DNA from: Chengkuizengella sp. SCS-71B
Lineage (GTDB): Bacteria; Bacillota; Bacilli; Paenibacillales; KCTC-33759
Assembly: GCF_040100845.1 (NCBI RefSeq)
Contig: NZ_JAZHSH010000001.1
Location: forward strand, 1,116,001 to 1,180,000
Direction of reading: 5' to 3'
DNA: 64,000 nt
Below the pieces are notes generated by a model. It saw nothing but the letters and a program-made list of their open reading frames with translations, was not told the DNA's origin and searched no databases. How positions within the stretch are numbered: the first letter of the stretch is position 1; each line of letters opens with the position of its first letter. A program made the position numbers and the translations under genes. Below are positions 49,916 through 59,514 of the stretch, in pieces.

Positions 49916-50503
49916 ATGTATCAATTAAAAGAAAAGGAAATGATTTTTGTTTTTACAGGCCCAGATGGATCAGGAAGAAAAACAGTGGCAGATATGGTTG
50001 GTACGACATTAGGGATTAAAAAAGTAATCTCTTATACTTCAAGAGCAAAACGTCCAAGCGAAGTAGATGGTCAGGATTATCATTTTATTTCACGCAAACA
50101 ATTTGAAGATGGTATAAATAATAAAGAATTTGTAGAAGTTACTGAAATTGATGGAAATTTTTATGGTATCAAAGGGTTTGATATTGAACAAGAGTTTAAA
50201 AATAATGATTTTATTTATCTTATATTAAATTCAGATGGCGCTAGAACTTTAAAAAAGCTATTTGGTGAAAAGGTAAGCAGAATCTTTATATATGTAGATC
50301 GCGATGTAATTATTGAACGCCAAAAAGCTTTAGGTGTAAGTCAAGAAATTATAGATTTCCACTTTAAACATTACAATGAAGATATGTCATATAAAGATGA
50401 ATGTAAACATGCATTTGAAAATACGGATTTAGCCCATACTGTTTTTGCAGTAACTGAAGTATTAGAAGGGTATATGGATCGTCAGTTAGAAGAAAAAGAC
50501 TAA
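49916..50503 (+). CDS. Guanylate-kinase-like protein, atypical P-loop
   Basis: This 195-residue protein resembles guanylate kinase over its length: P-loop FTGPDGSGRKTVADMV, the GMP-binding block ISYTSRAKRPSEVDGQDYHF and VTEIDGNFYGI. The P-loop Lys position holds Arg with Lys shifted by one (GSGRKT instead of GSGKGT). The genome's usual gmk lies elsewhere in Bacillales, so this is probably a paralogue with changed role. AAAGGAGGGATTTA precedes the ATG. Confidence 0.7.
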   Translation: MYQLKEKEMIFVFTGPDGSGRKTVADMVGTTLGIKKVISYTSRAKRPSEVDGQDYHFISRKQFEDGINNKEFVEVTEIDGNFYGIKGFDIEQEFKNNDFIYLILNSDGARTLKKLFGEKVSRIFIYVDRDVIIERQKALGVSQEIIDFHFKHYNEDMSYKDECKHAFENTDLAHTVFAVTEVLEGYMDRQLEEKD

Positions 50504-50516
50504 TTAAATAAAAATA

Positions 50517-50553
50517 CTATTACTCGCCATTTATTTAGTGGCGAGTTTTTAAT
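50517..50553 (+). terminator. Rho-independent terminator
   Basis: TACTCGCCA and TGGCGAGTTTTT form the stem and T run. Confidence 0.75.
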
Positions 50554-50651
50554 GTGTGACAAACATCATAGCACAACCTCTCTTTATTAAAGTAATATTT
50601 ATTATACTAGTTTAAATATTGTTTTGTATGATCATGATGAGGAGTTGTTTT

Positions 50652-51488
50652 ATGAGTTTTTATGAAACTTTTAAGAAATTAAAAAATATATCAATTGAAG
50701 ATATTTTTCCAACCGTAACATCAGAGGAGATAAAAAAGGTTTTACAAAAGAACAAGCTTAATGAATTTGATTTTTTAGTTTTATTGTCTCCAGCTGCTGT
50801 ACCTTATTTAGATATCATGGCACAAAAAGCACATGAGAACACTTTTCAACATTTTAATAAAAAAATAATTCAACCTATGGATACTACTGAATACAAGGAC
50901 TTAGTTGCAGGTGGAGTAGATGGAGTTACGGTATATCAAGAAGTGTATGATGAAGAAATGTATAAAAAAGTTCATGTTAGAGGTCCTAAAAGAAATTATC
51001 AATATAGAATCAATACTCCTGAAAGAGCATGTAAAGCTGGTATGGCAAAAGTGAATATGGGTGTTTTGTTAGGATTAGCAGATTGGAGAAAAGAAGCCTG
51101 TTATTTAGCGATGCATGTAAAATACTTGCAAGAAAAATATTATACCACACAGATTGGGTTATTTTTTCCTAGAATTAAACCTCATTTAGGTGATTTTAAA
51201 CCTGTGGTCGATGTAACGGATCGACATCTAATTCAAATGATGTTAGCTATGCGTTTATTTTTGCCTGAATGTAATATGAATTTATCTACAAGAGAAAGTC
51301 CAACTTTAAGAGATGAGTTATTATCATATGGTGTTACCAACATGTCAGCTGCCTCTTGCACTGCAGTAGGCGGATATACAAGTCAAAATCAGAAGTATAC
51401 AGCAAACCATCAGTTTGATATCTCTGATGTACGTAGTGTGGATGAAATTGTAACTATAATAAAACAAAAAGGATATCAGCCTGTATAA
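50652..51488 (+). CDS. ThiH-like protein lacking the radical SAM cluster segment
   Basis: Residues 1-70 match the start of 2-iminoacetate synthase ThiH (LLSPAAVPYLDIMAQKAHEN with QHFNKKI). The next residues (IQPMDTTEYKDLVAGGVDGV) jump to the middle of ThiH. The rest matches to the end: TVYQEVYDEEMYKKVH, GVLLGLADWRKEACY, FFPRIKPHLG and STRESPTLRDELL. About 90 residues with the CxxxCxxC iron-sulfur and first SAM-binding region are absent while the frame is kept, giving 278 residues instead of about 370. The ATG at 50652 follows GAGGAG. It cannot act as a radical SAM enzyme as it stands. Confidence 0.75.
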   Translation: MSFYETFKKLKNISIEDIFPTVTSEEIKKVLQKNKLNEFDFLVLLSPAAVPYLDIMAQKAHENTFQHFNKKIIQPMDTTEYKDLVAGGVDGVTVYQEVYDEEMYKKVHVRGPKRNYQYRINTPERACKAGMAKVNMGVLLGLADWRKEACYLAMHVKYLQEKYYTTQIGLFFPRIKPHLGDFKPVVDVTDRHLIQMMLAMRLFLPECNMNLSTRESPTLRDELLSYGVTNMSAASCTAVGGYTSQNQKYTANHQFDISDVRSVDEIVTIIKQKGYQPV

Positions 51489-51523
51489 GGTTTCTGAACA
51501 CGAACTATAAGGAGGTTTATAAC

Positions 51524-52639
51524 ATGATCAATCGTGATTATCATAAAAATCCGTTTATTGTTATTTGGGAACTAACAAGAGCTTGTGGATTAAAATGTTT
51601 GCATTGTCGTGCAGAAGCACAATATAAAAGAGATCCTAGAGAGCTTTCACTAGAGGAAGGGAAAAAATTAATCGATCAAATTTACGATATGGACAATCCT
51701 TTATTAGTTTTTACAGGAGGAGATCCACTAGAAAGAGATGATGTATATGACATAGCAGAATATGCTATTCAAAAAGGTGTAAGAGTATCAATGACACCTA
51801 GTGCAACCCCAAATGTGACAACAGAAGCTATAAAAAAAGCAAAAGAAATTGGCTTATCACGATGGGCGTTTAGCTTAGATGGTCCCAATGCAAGTATCCA
51901 TGATCATTTTAGAGGGACAAATGGTTCTTTTGATTTAACTATGAGAGCGATTGAAACAATGAATGAACTAAAACTACCACTTCAAATCAATACTGTTGTT
52001 TCAAGGTATAATTTAGATGTATTAGAAGATATGGCTCGATTAGTTGAGGAATTAAATTGTGTCTTATGGAGTGTATTCTTCTTAGTGCCAACGGGTAGAG
52101 GGAAGAATTCTGATATGATCACACCAGATCAACATGAAGAGGTTTTCCAATGGTTATATGAATTAAGTAATAAAGCACCTTTTGATATAAAAACAACAGC
52201 AGCCCAGCATTATCGCAGAGTTGTAATTCAGAATAAACAAAAGGAAAAAAATAGTCGAAAGGATAACATCCATTATTCCCAATCCATAAGGAGTGGACTG
52301 ACAGGCACAATAGATGGTTTAGGACGAGCTCCTAAGGGTGTAAATGACGGGAATGGATTTGTTTTTATCTCTCATATTGGTGATGTATATCCTAGTGGAT
52401 TATTACCTGTAAAAGCTGGAAATGTAAGAGAAAGTTCGCTATCAGAAATTTATCGTGAATCTAAAATTTTTAAACAATTACGTGATCCTAACCAATATAA
52501 AGGAAAGTGTGGGGTTTGTGATTTTCGATTTGTATGTGGGGGCTCTCGGTCTAGAGCTTATGCCATGACTGGAGATTATTTGGAAAGTGAACCATATTGT
52601 ACTTATATTCCCCCAAAATATAGTGTAGGTCAACGTTAA
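51524..52639 (+). CDS. Radical SAM/SPASM protein (TIGR04053-like)
   Basis: This 371-residue enzyme has the radical SAM cluster motif CGLKCLHC near residue 21-28, GGDPLERDDVYD for SAM and a SPASM-type C terminus (CGVCDFRFVCGGSRSRAYA to EPYC) for further clusters. Such TIGR04053 proteins resemble the haem-biosynthetic AhbC/AhbD/NirJ group; the substrate is unknown. It lies 35 bases behind the ThiH-like gene. AAGGAGGTTTATAAC precedes the ATG. Confidence 0.82.
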   Translation: MINRDYHKNPFIVIWELTRACGLKCLHCRAEAQYKRDPRELSLEEGKKLIDQIYDMDNPLLVFTGGDPLERDDVYDIAEYAIQKGVRVSMTPSATPNVTTEAIKKAKEIGLSRWAFSLDGPNASIHDHFRGTNGSFDLTMRAIETMNELKLPLQINTVVSRYNLDVLEDMARLVEELNCVLWSVFFLVPTGRGKNSDMITPDQHEEVFQWLYELSNKAPFDIKTTAAQHYRRVVIQNKQKEKNSRKDNIHYSQSIRSGLTGTIDGLGRAPKGVNDGNGFVFISHIGDVYPSGLLPVKAGNVRESSLSEIYRESKIFKQLRDPNQYKGKCGVCDFRFVCGGSRSRAYAMTGDYLESEPYCTYIPPKYSVGQR

Positions 52640-52721
52640 TTGAATCATTTTCATATTAAAATTATTAATAATTTAGTAGTTTAAATCTCTTTTAGATGTT
52701 TAGAGTTTGATTCATATATTA

Positions 52722-52758
52722 CATGATAACTCTTTATATTTGGAAGAGTTTTTTTTAT
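52722..52758 (+). terminator. Rho-independent terminator
   Basis: AACTCTTTA and AAGAGTTTTTTTTA form a short stem with T8. Confidence 0.6.
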
Positions 52759-52974
52759 GTATGCAATTTACTGACACTCCACTTTATTTGTTCATATTCA
52801 GTTCATATTTATAAATTAAACTATTTTAAGGCTAGTCATTTATACATAGGCTAGGTTAGTGTATGCTTGAATATAAACATGATGTCTATGGTGAGTTGAC
52901 AACATCTTTAATAAGCAGTGGGAGTGGAGAATCATTGCATCAATTTTTGTTTCACGAAGGGAATGTATAGAAAA

Positions 52975-54399
52975 ATGAAAAAAAGTCTCGGAATTTTATT
53001 AGCATTGTTGGTGGTTGCTGGTTGTTCAGCAGGAGGTGGTCCTCAAAGTGGTTCCCCTCAGGATATGGTGAATGTACCCAAAGTAGCTGTTGAGATTGAA
53101 ACCATCAAAAATGGGGATATACAAGAAAGTAAAAAATTAATTGGGAACATTGAATCTGCATCAGAAATTGAGGTTTTTCCAGATATGACTGGGGAATTAG
53201 TGACTCTCCAAGTAAAAAATGGAGATCAAGTTGAAGCGGGTCAAATCATAGCTATCTTGGATGGGGAAAATCAAAAGGATAGTTTACAACTTGAACAAAA
53301 ATCAGTTGAAAGTGCAAAACAGCAATTGGAAAATGCAAAACTTACGAGAGCGCAGGCAGCTCAAAGATTGCAAGATGCACAATCTAGTGAGGAAGGGAAT
53401 TCTTCAACTGATTTAGATTTAGAGAATTTAACAATTGCTTTGGAAGATGCAAGGACAAATCGAGAAAGACTCGAACGTTTATATGAAGAAGGGGCTGTTT
53501 CGTTACAGGATCTAGAAAGAGCACGCCAACAAGAAACACAAGCAGAAATTTCACTCAAAAAGGCACAGTTGAATACAGGCAGTAATATTGAACAATTACA
53601 ATTAGATTTAGAAAAAGCAGAGGTTGGAGTACAGCAAAGCCAAATCTCATTAGATCAAGCTCAATTAAGATTATCGCAAGCTGAACAGAATGTGGAAGAT
53701 ACTACTGTATATGCACCTATTTCTGGTGTAGTAGAGGGCTTGAATTTTGAAGTGAGAGAAAATGTATCAACTCAACAACCTTTATTGACGATAACAAACG
53801 TATCTGAATTTATTATTACTACGCAAATTACCGCTGAACAAAAAAGACTAGTACCACTTGGAACAGAAGTTGAAGTACATTCATCAATGAAAGATGGATA
53901 TAAAGCAGAAATGATTTATGTAGCCCCAACGAGAAATGATATTGGTTTATTTGATGCGGAACTGCGTTTCATTGAAACAGATAATCAATTAACAACAGGT
54001 GAAGTTGTACAGCTTGTTTTCAGTAATACGTTAGTGGAAGATGAAGTTGTAGTTCCCACTCATGCGATTATTCAAAAAGGGAATGATGCTTACGTATTTC
54101 TAGCAAAAGAAGGTAAGGCTATTAAAAAAAATGTAGAAATTTTAAGTATGCAATCAGAATGGACTGCAGTTAAAGGTGATCTTAAGGCAGGAGAAGATCT
54201 TATTGTTAATGGACATAAGTTAGTTTCTGATGGAATGCTCTTATTGTTGCCAGGTGAACAGCATTCAAATAACGATACTCCTTCAGAAGAAAAAACTGCC
54301 GATGAAGAAATAACTTCGTCTGATGGAAAAATTGATGATGAAACAAATTCTGAGCAAGGAAAATCTGATGATAATGCAGCCGCTGGAGGTGGCAATTAA
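52975..54399 (+). CDS. RND efflux membrane-fusion lipoprotein
   Basis: This 474-residue adaptor has a lipoprotein signal ending LLVVAGC, a biotinyl-lipoyl-like domain (VFPDMTGELVTLQVKNGDQV, then YAPISGVVEGLNFEV), a long coiled coil (about 100-235) between the two lipoyl halves and a C-terminal Asp/Glu/Ser-rich tail. It would link the RND pump to the cell wall side. The ATG at 52975 gives a proper signal; upstream in-frame starts do not. The stop overlaps the pump's ATG (TAATG). Confidence 0.82.
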   Translation: MKKSLGILLALLVVAGCSAGGGPQSGSPQDMVNVPKVAVEIETIKNGDIQESKKLIGNIESASEIEVFPDMTGELVTLQVKNGDQVEAGQIIAILDGENQKDSLQLEQKSVESAKQQLENAKLTRAQAAQRLQDAQSSEEGNSSTDLDLENLTIALEDARTNRERLERLYEEGAVSLQDLERARQQETQAEISLKKAQLNTGSNIEQLQLDLEKAEVGVQQSQISLDQAQLRLSQAEQNVEDTTVYAPISGVVEGLNFEVRENVSTQQPLLTITNVSEFIITTQITAEQKRLVPLGTEVEVHSSMKDGYKAEMIYVAPTRNDIGLFDAELRFIETDNQLTTGEVVQLVFSNTLVEDEVVVPTHAIIQKGNDAYVFLAKEGKAIKKNVEILSMQSEWTAVKGDLKAGEDLIVNGHKLVSDGMLLLLPGEQHSNNDTPSEEKTADEEITSSDGKIDDETNSEQGKSDDNAAAGGGN

Positions 54400-57300
54400 T
54401 GCATCTTATAAAAACAGCGGTACAGCGTCCAGTTAGTGTCATTATGCTGGTCATCTGCGTACTGATTATTGGAACAATTTCTTTACGTAATATTCCAATT
54501 GATCTTTTTCCAGAAGTTGAAGTGAATGTAGTGACAGTTCAAGCTTCATATAGCGGCGTATCTCCACAAGAGATGGAGAAACTCGTTACAAGACCATTAG
54601 AGGAGCAAATTGCATCATTAAATGGAGTTGAATCTATAAACTCACAGTCAAGTGCAGGCCTCTCTTTTATTCTTGTTGAGTTTGCTACAAGCATTGATTT
54701 TGATCAAGCTGTTACAGATTTGCAGGAAAAGATAAATAAAGCGGCACTACCTGATGATGTAGATACACCTAATGTTTTAAAGTTTGATATTAATAGTCAA
54801 CCCATTATTTATTTAGGGTTAACAGGCAAGGACACTACTACATTAGAAAGTATTGCTGACGATTTATCTGCTAATTTTGAGAAGCTAGAAGGGGTTGCAT
54901 CGGTTGATATTACAGGTGGGACAGATCGAGAAATTCAAATCACACTTGATCCGATTTTACTTGAGCAGTATAACTTAACTGCAACAGATGTAGTCAATTC
55001 GATAAGAAATAAAAACTCGGCTTCAACTGTTGGAGATGTGTTACAAGGTGATACTGAAGTACAAGTTAGAGTGGATGGAGAATATGACACTTTAGACGAG
55101 ATTAGAAATACAGCAATACCGCTTCAAAATGGAACAACGATATCAGTGGAGGATGTAGGTGTTTTAGAAGATACAATTAGTGATGTACAATCACAATCAA
55201 AAATAAATTCTGAACCTGCAGTTATACTATCTATTTCTAAACAATCAGGAACAAATACCATAGAGATTAGTAACTTAATTCTTGCAGAAGTAGAGAGCAT
55301 TCAGAATGACCTTAGTGAAGGTGTTGAATTAGAAGTTGTTTTTGATACATCTACTTTTATTAGGGATTCCATAAGTGGTGTTGTTGTAAGTTTATTAGCA
55401 GGTGGATTTTTTGCAATCTTAGTATTGCTATTTTTCCTAAGAAGTATTAGAGCAACTGCAGTTATAGCTTTGTCTATTCCATTTGCGATTATTTCTACGT
55501 TTATTTTAGTAGATCGTTTTGATCAAACTTTAAATATCATTACTTTATCTGGACTAGCCTTAGGGATAGGTATGATGGTGGATAGCTCTATTGTAATATT
55601 GGAGAATATCGTCAAGTACAGGCAAAATGGTATGGAGCCCAAAGAGGCAGCTATTAAAGGTGGCAGTGAATTAATTTCTGCGGTTATCGCATCTACTACT
55701 ACGACTGTTGTTGTATTTGTACCTTTGATGATTATTGACGCAGGCATCCTATCACAAATATTCCTGCCATTAGCAATGGTTGTTGCCTTTGCATTACTTG
55801 CAGCATTACTTGTTTCACTCACATTAGTTCCAATGTTAGCAGCAGGTTTTCTTAAAACGAATGCTCATGAGAAATTAGCAAAAGAAGCGAAATGGTTACA
55901 GTTTATAAATCAAATCTATAATAAGCTTCTAAGGTGGAGTTTAAAACGTAGATGGATAGTTGTTTTATCCACTTTTATAATTATAGTCGGTAGTTTATTT
56001 TCAATTGCACTATTGAACATCACTACTTTCCCTTCTTCTGGTCAGAATCAAATTCAATTATCTGCCGAATTTGATAACGGCGTAGAATTTTCAGTGGTTC
56101 AAGAGTATGGTGATCAAATCGATAAAGTACTGAGCAAATATGAGGATAATATTGATATACAATATACAGAATTAAGTTCTACGAGTATTACTGCAATCAT
56201 CCTTTTAATAGATGAAAGTGAAAGAGAAATAAATAATGCAGATATATCAGAAGCAATACAAGATGATCTAAATTCATCTATTGTAGGAATTGAAGTGAAG
56301 GCTGTACAACAAATGAGTTCAGTTGGTGGATCAGATTCTGATATAAACGTATCGATATCTGGACCAGAACAAGATGTGCTTGAAACATTAACGGATCAAG
56401 TGGATCTATTATTATCTGGTATTCCTTCTATTGAAAATATTGAGGTTCCTGGGTTAAGTGGCCAGCCTCAACTTACTGTCACAGTGAACGATGAATTAGC
56501 TGGACAGTATAATTTAAGTCAAGGTCAAATTATGGGACAGTTAAATGAGACATTTAAAGGATCAACAGCTACAAAATTCCGTGAAAACGGAGATGAGTTT
56601 GATGTTATTGTTCAGCTCCCTGAATCAGAAAGAGAAACGATTGAATCTTTAAATGCATTTTTACTGACTACACCTACTGGTGGACACGTCCCATTGATCT
56701 CAGTATCAACGATTGATCAAACGTTAGGACCTGTTTCAATTCAACGTGTAGATCAGAAGCAGGAATATTCTGTTACTGCTGATATTGTTGAAGGAGCAGA
56801 TGTACGTGAAGTGACTGCACAAGTAGATCAGGTATTATCTCAAATACCAGTACCTAAAGGATATGATGTAACTACTGGTGGGATACAAGCGGACTTTAAC
56901 GAATCTGCAGTTGATTTATTGCTCATATTAGCACTAGCCATATTCCTAGTTTACACTGTTATGGCTGTACAATTTGAATCATTCTCATATCCATTTATTG
57001 TCATGTTTTCATTGCCAACAACAATTGTTGGTGTTATATTTGGACTATTAGTAACTGGCACTGAATTAAGCTTTCCAGCATTGATCGGATTAATTGTTTT
57101 ATCTGGGATTGTGGTGAATAATGCTATCGTTTTAATTGATTATGTTAATCAATTAAAACGAAGGGGTAAAGAACGGAATGAAGCCATTATTGAAGCAGGG
57201 AAAAGTCGTCTGAGACCTATTCTTATGACAAGTTTTACGACCGCATTGGGGATGTTGCCTATTGCATTAGGAATAGGTGAAGGTAGTGAAACACAACAAC

Positions 57301-57470
57301 CAATTGGGGTTGTAGTTATCTTTGGTTTATTAGTCTCAATGGCTTTCACCCTATTATTGATACCAGTTATGTATACAATTATTGATGATGTAAGTCGTAA
57401 ATTTACTGGATTTTTCCGCAGAAAAAATAAAAGTACAGAACCAAAAGACCAATCAGTAGTGAGTAGTTAA
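54399..57470 (+). CDS. RND-family efflux pump (AcrB/SwrC-like)
   Basis: This 1023-residue permease has the RND plan of two six-helix halves with large outer loops. Start: HLIKTAVQRPVSVIMLVICV. Helix 4 carries the proton-relay Asp motif GLALGIGMMVDSSIVILENI. The second half has FPALIGLIVLSGIVVNNAIV. It resembles SwrC/YerP of Bacillus, used for surfactin or drug export. It sits between an adaptor and a TolC-like gene. The substrate is unknown. Confidence 0.88.
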   Translation: MHLIKTAVQRPVSVIMLVICVLIIGTISLRNIPIDLFPEVEVNVVTVQASYSGVSPQEMEKLVTRPLEEQIASLNGVESINSQSSAGLSFILVEFATSIDFDQAVTDLQEKINKAALPDDVDTPNVLKFDINSQPIIYLGLTGKDTTTLESIADDLSANFEKLEGVASVDITGGTDREIQITLDPILLEQYNLTATDVVNSIRNKNSASTVGDVLQGDTEVQVRVDGEYDTLDEIRNTAIPLQNGTTISVEDVGVLEDTISDVQSQSKINSEPAVILSISKQSGTNTIEISNLILAEVESIQNDLSEGVELEVVFDTSTFIRDSISGVVVSLLAGGFFAILVLLFFLRSIRATAVIALSIPFAIISTFILVDRFDQTLNIITLSGLALGIGMMVDSSIVILENIVKYRQNGMEPKEAAIKGGSELISAVIASTTTTVVVFVPLMIIDAGILSQIFLPLAMVVAFALLAALLVSLTLVPMLAAGFLKTNAHEKLAKEAKWLQFINQIYNKLLRWSLKRRWIVVLSTFIIIVGSLFSIALLNITTFPSSGQNQIQLSAEFDNGVEFSVVQEYGDQIDKVLSKYEDNIDIQYTELSSTSITAIILLIDESEREINNADISEAIQDDLNSSIVGIEVKAVQQMSSVGGSDSDINVSISGPEQDVLETLTDQVDLLLSGIPSIENIEVPGLSGQPQLTVTVNDELAGQYNLSQGQIMGQLNETFKGSTATKFRENGDEFDVIVQLPESERETIESLNAFLLTTPTGGHVPLISVSTIDQTLGPVSIQRVDQKQEYSVTADIVEGADVREVTAQVDQVLSQIPVPKGYDVTTGGIQADFNESAVDLLLILALAIFLVYTVMAVQFESFSYPFIVMFSLPTTIVGVIFGLLVTGTELSFPALIGLIVLSGIVVNNAIVLIDYVNQLKRRGKERNEAIIEAGKSRLRPILMTSFTTALGMLPIALGIGEGSETQQPIGVVVIFGLLVSMAFTLLLIPVMYTIIDDVSRKFTGFFRRKNKSTEPKDQSVVSS

Positions 57471-57485
57471 GGAGAGGTGAAACCT

Positions 57486-58715
57486 ATGAAAAAAAGAATT
57501 TTGATCGTTTGCTTAGCTTTAGCAATTCCAGCAATGACAGCACTAGCAAGTGAAACAGTCAGACTATCTGTTTCTGGAGCGGTGGATGAAATCCTAGAAA
57601 AGGATACAAGCCTAGAAAAATTTGATTTAGATGAAGTCAAACTAACTAGTGCAGCAAATGCCTTTATGGGTAGTTTCTCTGATGAGTTGGAAGAATTACA
57701 GGAAGTTCAGCAGGAATATGCTGAACATTCTACTCAGTGGGGAGTTGAATATAAAGCTTATTCAATGCTTTACAATTATTTAAAATTGGAAGAAACAGTG
57801 AAATTGCAAGAAGAGAATTTAGCAATTACTAATAAAGATGAAAATATCGTAGGCATGAAATATGATGAGGGATTAGCTTCAAAACAAGATCTTATTCAAG
57901 CCGAGATGAGTGTATCCAATGCTAAACTTTCTTTAGAATCTACTAAACAAAATTTAAAATCTTTAAAATATGAATTGAATCAAATGTTGGATCAGGATTT
58001 ATTAACTACGTTACACATCGATGAATTAGGTGATATAACACGTTTAAAGTCTTCTGAATATAACGCTGAAAAGATTGCTGATCAAATGAAACTTGGTCAT
58101 GAATCTCTTGCGTATTATCGCTTTGTAATGGACACGTATGAAGAAATTATTGAAGAAGCAGAGGAGCTAACGGGTTATGGCAGTTATGCTGGGCAAATAA
58201 GTAAATTAGAAGCTGAGGTTGCAGAATTAGAAGTACAGATTGCGATTTTAGAAGCAGGTTTGCCTGATGGCGATCCTCCATCTGAAGAATTAATTTTACT
58301 AAGAGGATTAAAAGAGGAAAAATCAGTATTAATACCGTACTTTCAAAACTTAGCAAATAACGACAGAAGAAAAGCAAAAGACGATATCCCAGAATATTAC
58401 GAACAAGAAAAAGACAAAGCTCAGTTAGATTTGTTTGATCAAATGGATTTATTAGAACTAAAAGCTTATCAATTTGCAGATGAGTTTGAAATTTCTCATT
58501 TAAAATTAAATACGCTAGAAGATAATGTGAAAAAGCAAGAAGAATTATATAAAATGCAGCAGGTACGCTTTGAAGAAGGCTTTATGACAGCTACAGACTT
58601 AGAAAAAAGTCGTGTAGGTGTATTAAATGCAAAAGTAGAATTACTGAATGCAGAAATTGATTACGCATTATTAAAAGAAGAGTTTGAATTATTTAAAGAA
58701 GGATTTCTACCGTAG
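57486..58715 (+). CDS. TolC-like secreted coiled-coil protein
   Basis: This 409-residue protein has a signal peptide (MKKRILIVCLALAIPAMTAL) and long heptad repeats resembling an OEP/TolC domain (IVGMKYDEGLASKQDLIQAE, and near the end FEEGFMTATDLEKSRVGVLN). The ATG at 57486 follows GGAGAGGTG. In didermal bacteria TolC spans the outer membrane; this cell has none, so the role must differ, perhaps a periplasm-like spacer or scaffold for the pump. Confidence 0.75.
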   Translation: MKKRILIVCLALAIPAMTALASETVRLSVSGAVDEILEKDTSLEKFDLDEVKLTSAANAFMGSFSDELEELQEVQQEYAEHSTQWGVEYKAYSMLYNYLKLEETVKLQEENLAITNKDENIVGMKYDEGLASKQDLIQAEMSVSNAKLSLESTKQNLKSLKYELNQMLDQDLLTTLHIDELGDITRLKSSEYNAEKIADQMKLGHESLAYYRFVMDTYEEIIEEAEELTGYGSYAGQISKLEAEVAELEVQIAILEAGLPDGDPPSEELILLRGLKEEKSVLIPYFQNLANNDRRKAKDDIPEYYEQEKDKAQLDLFDQMDLLELKAYQFADEFEISHLKLNTLEDNVKKQEELYKMQQVRFEEGFMTATDLEKSRVGVLNAKVELLNAEIDYALLKEEFELFKEGFLP

Positions 58716-58767
58716 ATAAATAAGATAATTTTTGTCTTAATAACTAAATAACCTAAGGGTTTTAAGT

Positions 58768-58803
58768 AATGGGCGCTGGAGATATCTCCAGTGTCTATTT
58801 TTT
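58768..58803 (+). terminator. Terminator of efflux operon
   Basis: GGCGCTGGAGATATCTCCAG and TGTC form a stem with T6. Confidence 0.6.
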
Positions 58804-58930
58804 TGAAACTTAAGAATCTATAAGTTTATTTTTCTAATAGCAAAGCCATCACTAAAATTCGGTAAATGCTAAGTGTTTAACGTAGATAGAATCGTAGTTG
58901 CCCTCCAGAAATTTGAATTAGATATGAAAT

Positions 58931-59130
58931 AGCGGGAATTTTTGGTCTTATCTCTTACAAAATCAGCTCAAAAAAATAATTAGCGGGAATATGTGGTCTA
59001 ATATCGTCCATATTCACATCAAACTGCCATATCTGCGCTTAAAACAGCTATTTAAGACCATAATTTCCCTTTATTTTATGAAATTCTTTAAGTACGAGGA
59101 GAATAAGACCGTTTATTCCCTTTATTTTTT
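58931..59130. repeat. Intergenic GGGAAT/GGTCT repeat block
   Basis: GGGAAT with GGTCT eight bases on appears twice (near 58934 and 58984), and the inverse AGACC with TTCCC twice (near 59056 and 59108). The block forms two nested inverted pairs that could fold into one long hairpin. No ORF lies here. Confidence 0.5.
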
Positions 59131-59309
59131 AGATTAATAATACAAAAATGAATGTAGAAAGGAATTTGACTGGAAATTGAAACGACTTATATCGGCACTC
59201 ATGTTTCGGTTAGTACATTAAAGGATCTTCAGATGATTTATTCAGGTGGTATTTCTTAAACATAACTTGCCCAATTTATATACCCTTTAATGCTAACTGT
59301 TCGTTAGCT

Positions 59310-59458
59310 ATATTCTTTGTATATACAGTCATGGCAGTACAATTTGAGCCTCTTATTACGCATTTATTATTATGTTTTCATTGCCAACAGCAACAACTGT
59401 AGGTGTAATATTTGGACTGCTTATCACAGGTAAAGATCTTAGTTTCTCAGCAGTTATT
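59310..59458 (+). pseudogene. RND pump fragment
   Basis: TACAGTCATGGCAGTACAAT, ATTATGTTTTCATTGCCAAC and GGTGTAATATTTGGACTGCT match 56945-57100 of the pump gene with substitutions and one short gap. The fragment shows a second, lost RND pump gene. Confidence 0.65.
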
Positions 59459-59459
59459 A

Positions 59460-59497
59460 AGAACCCCATCCTATCAAGTTGGATGGGGTTCAGTTAT
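59460..59497. terminator. Bidirectional terminator
   Basis: AACCCCATCC and GGATGGGGTT form a perfect stem upstream of the end of the MscS gene. Confidence 0.7.
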
Positions 59498-59514
59498 TTA
59501 ATTTAAATATATTT

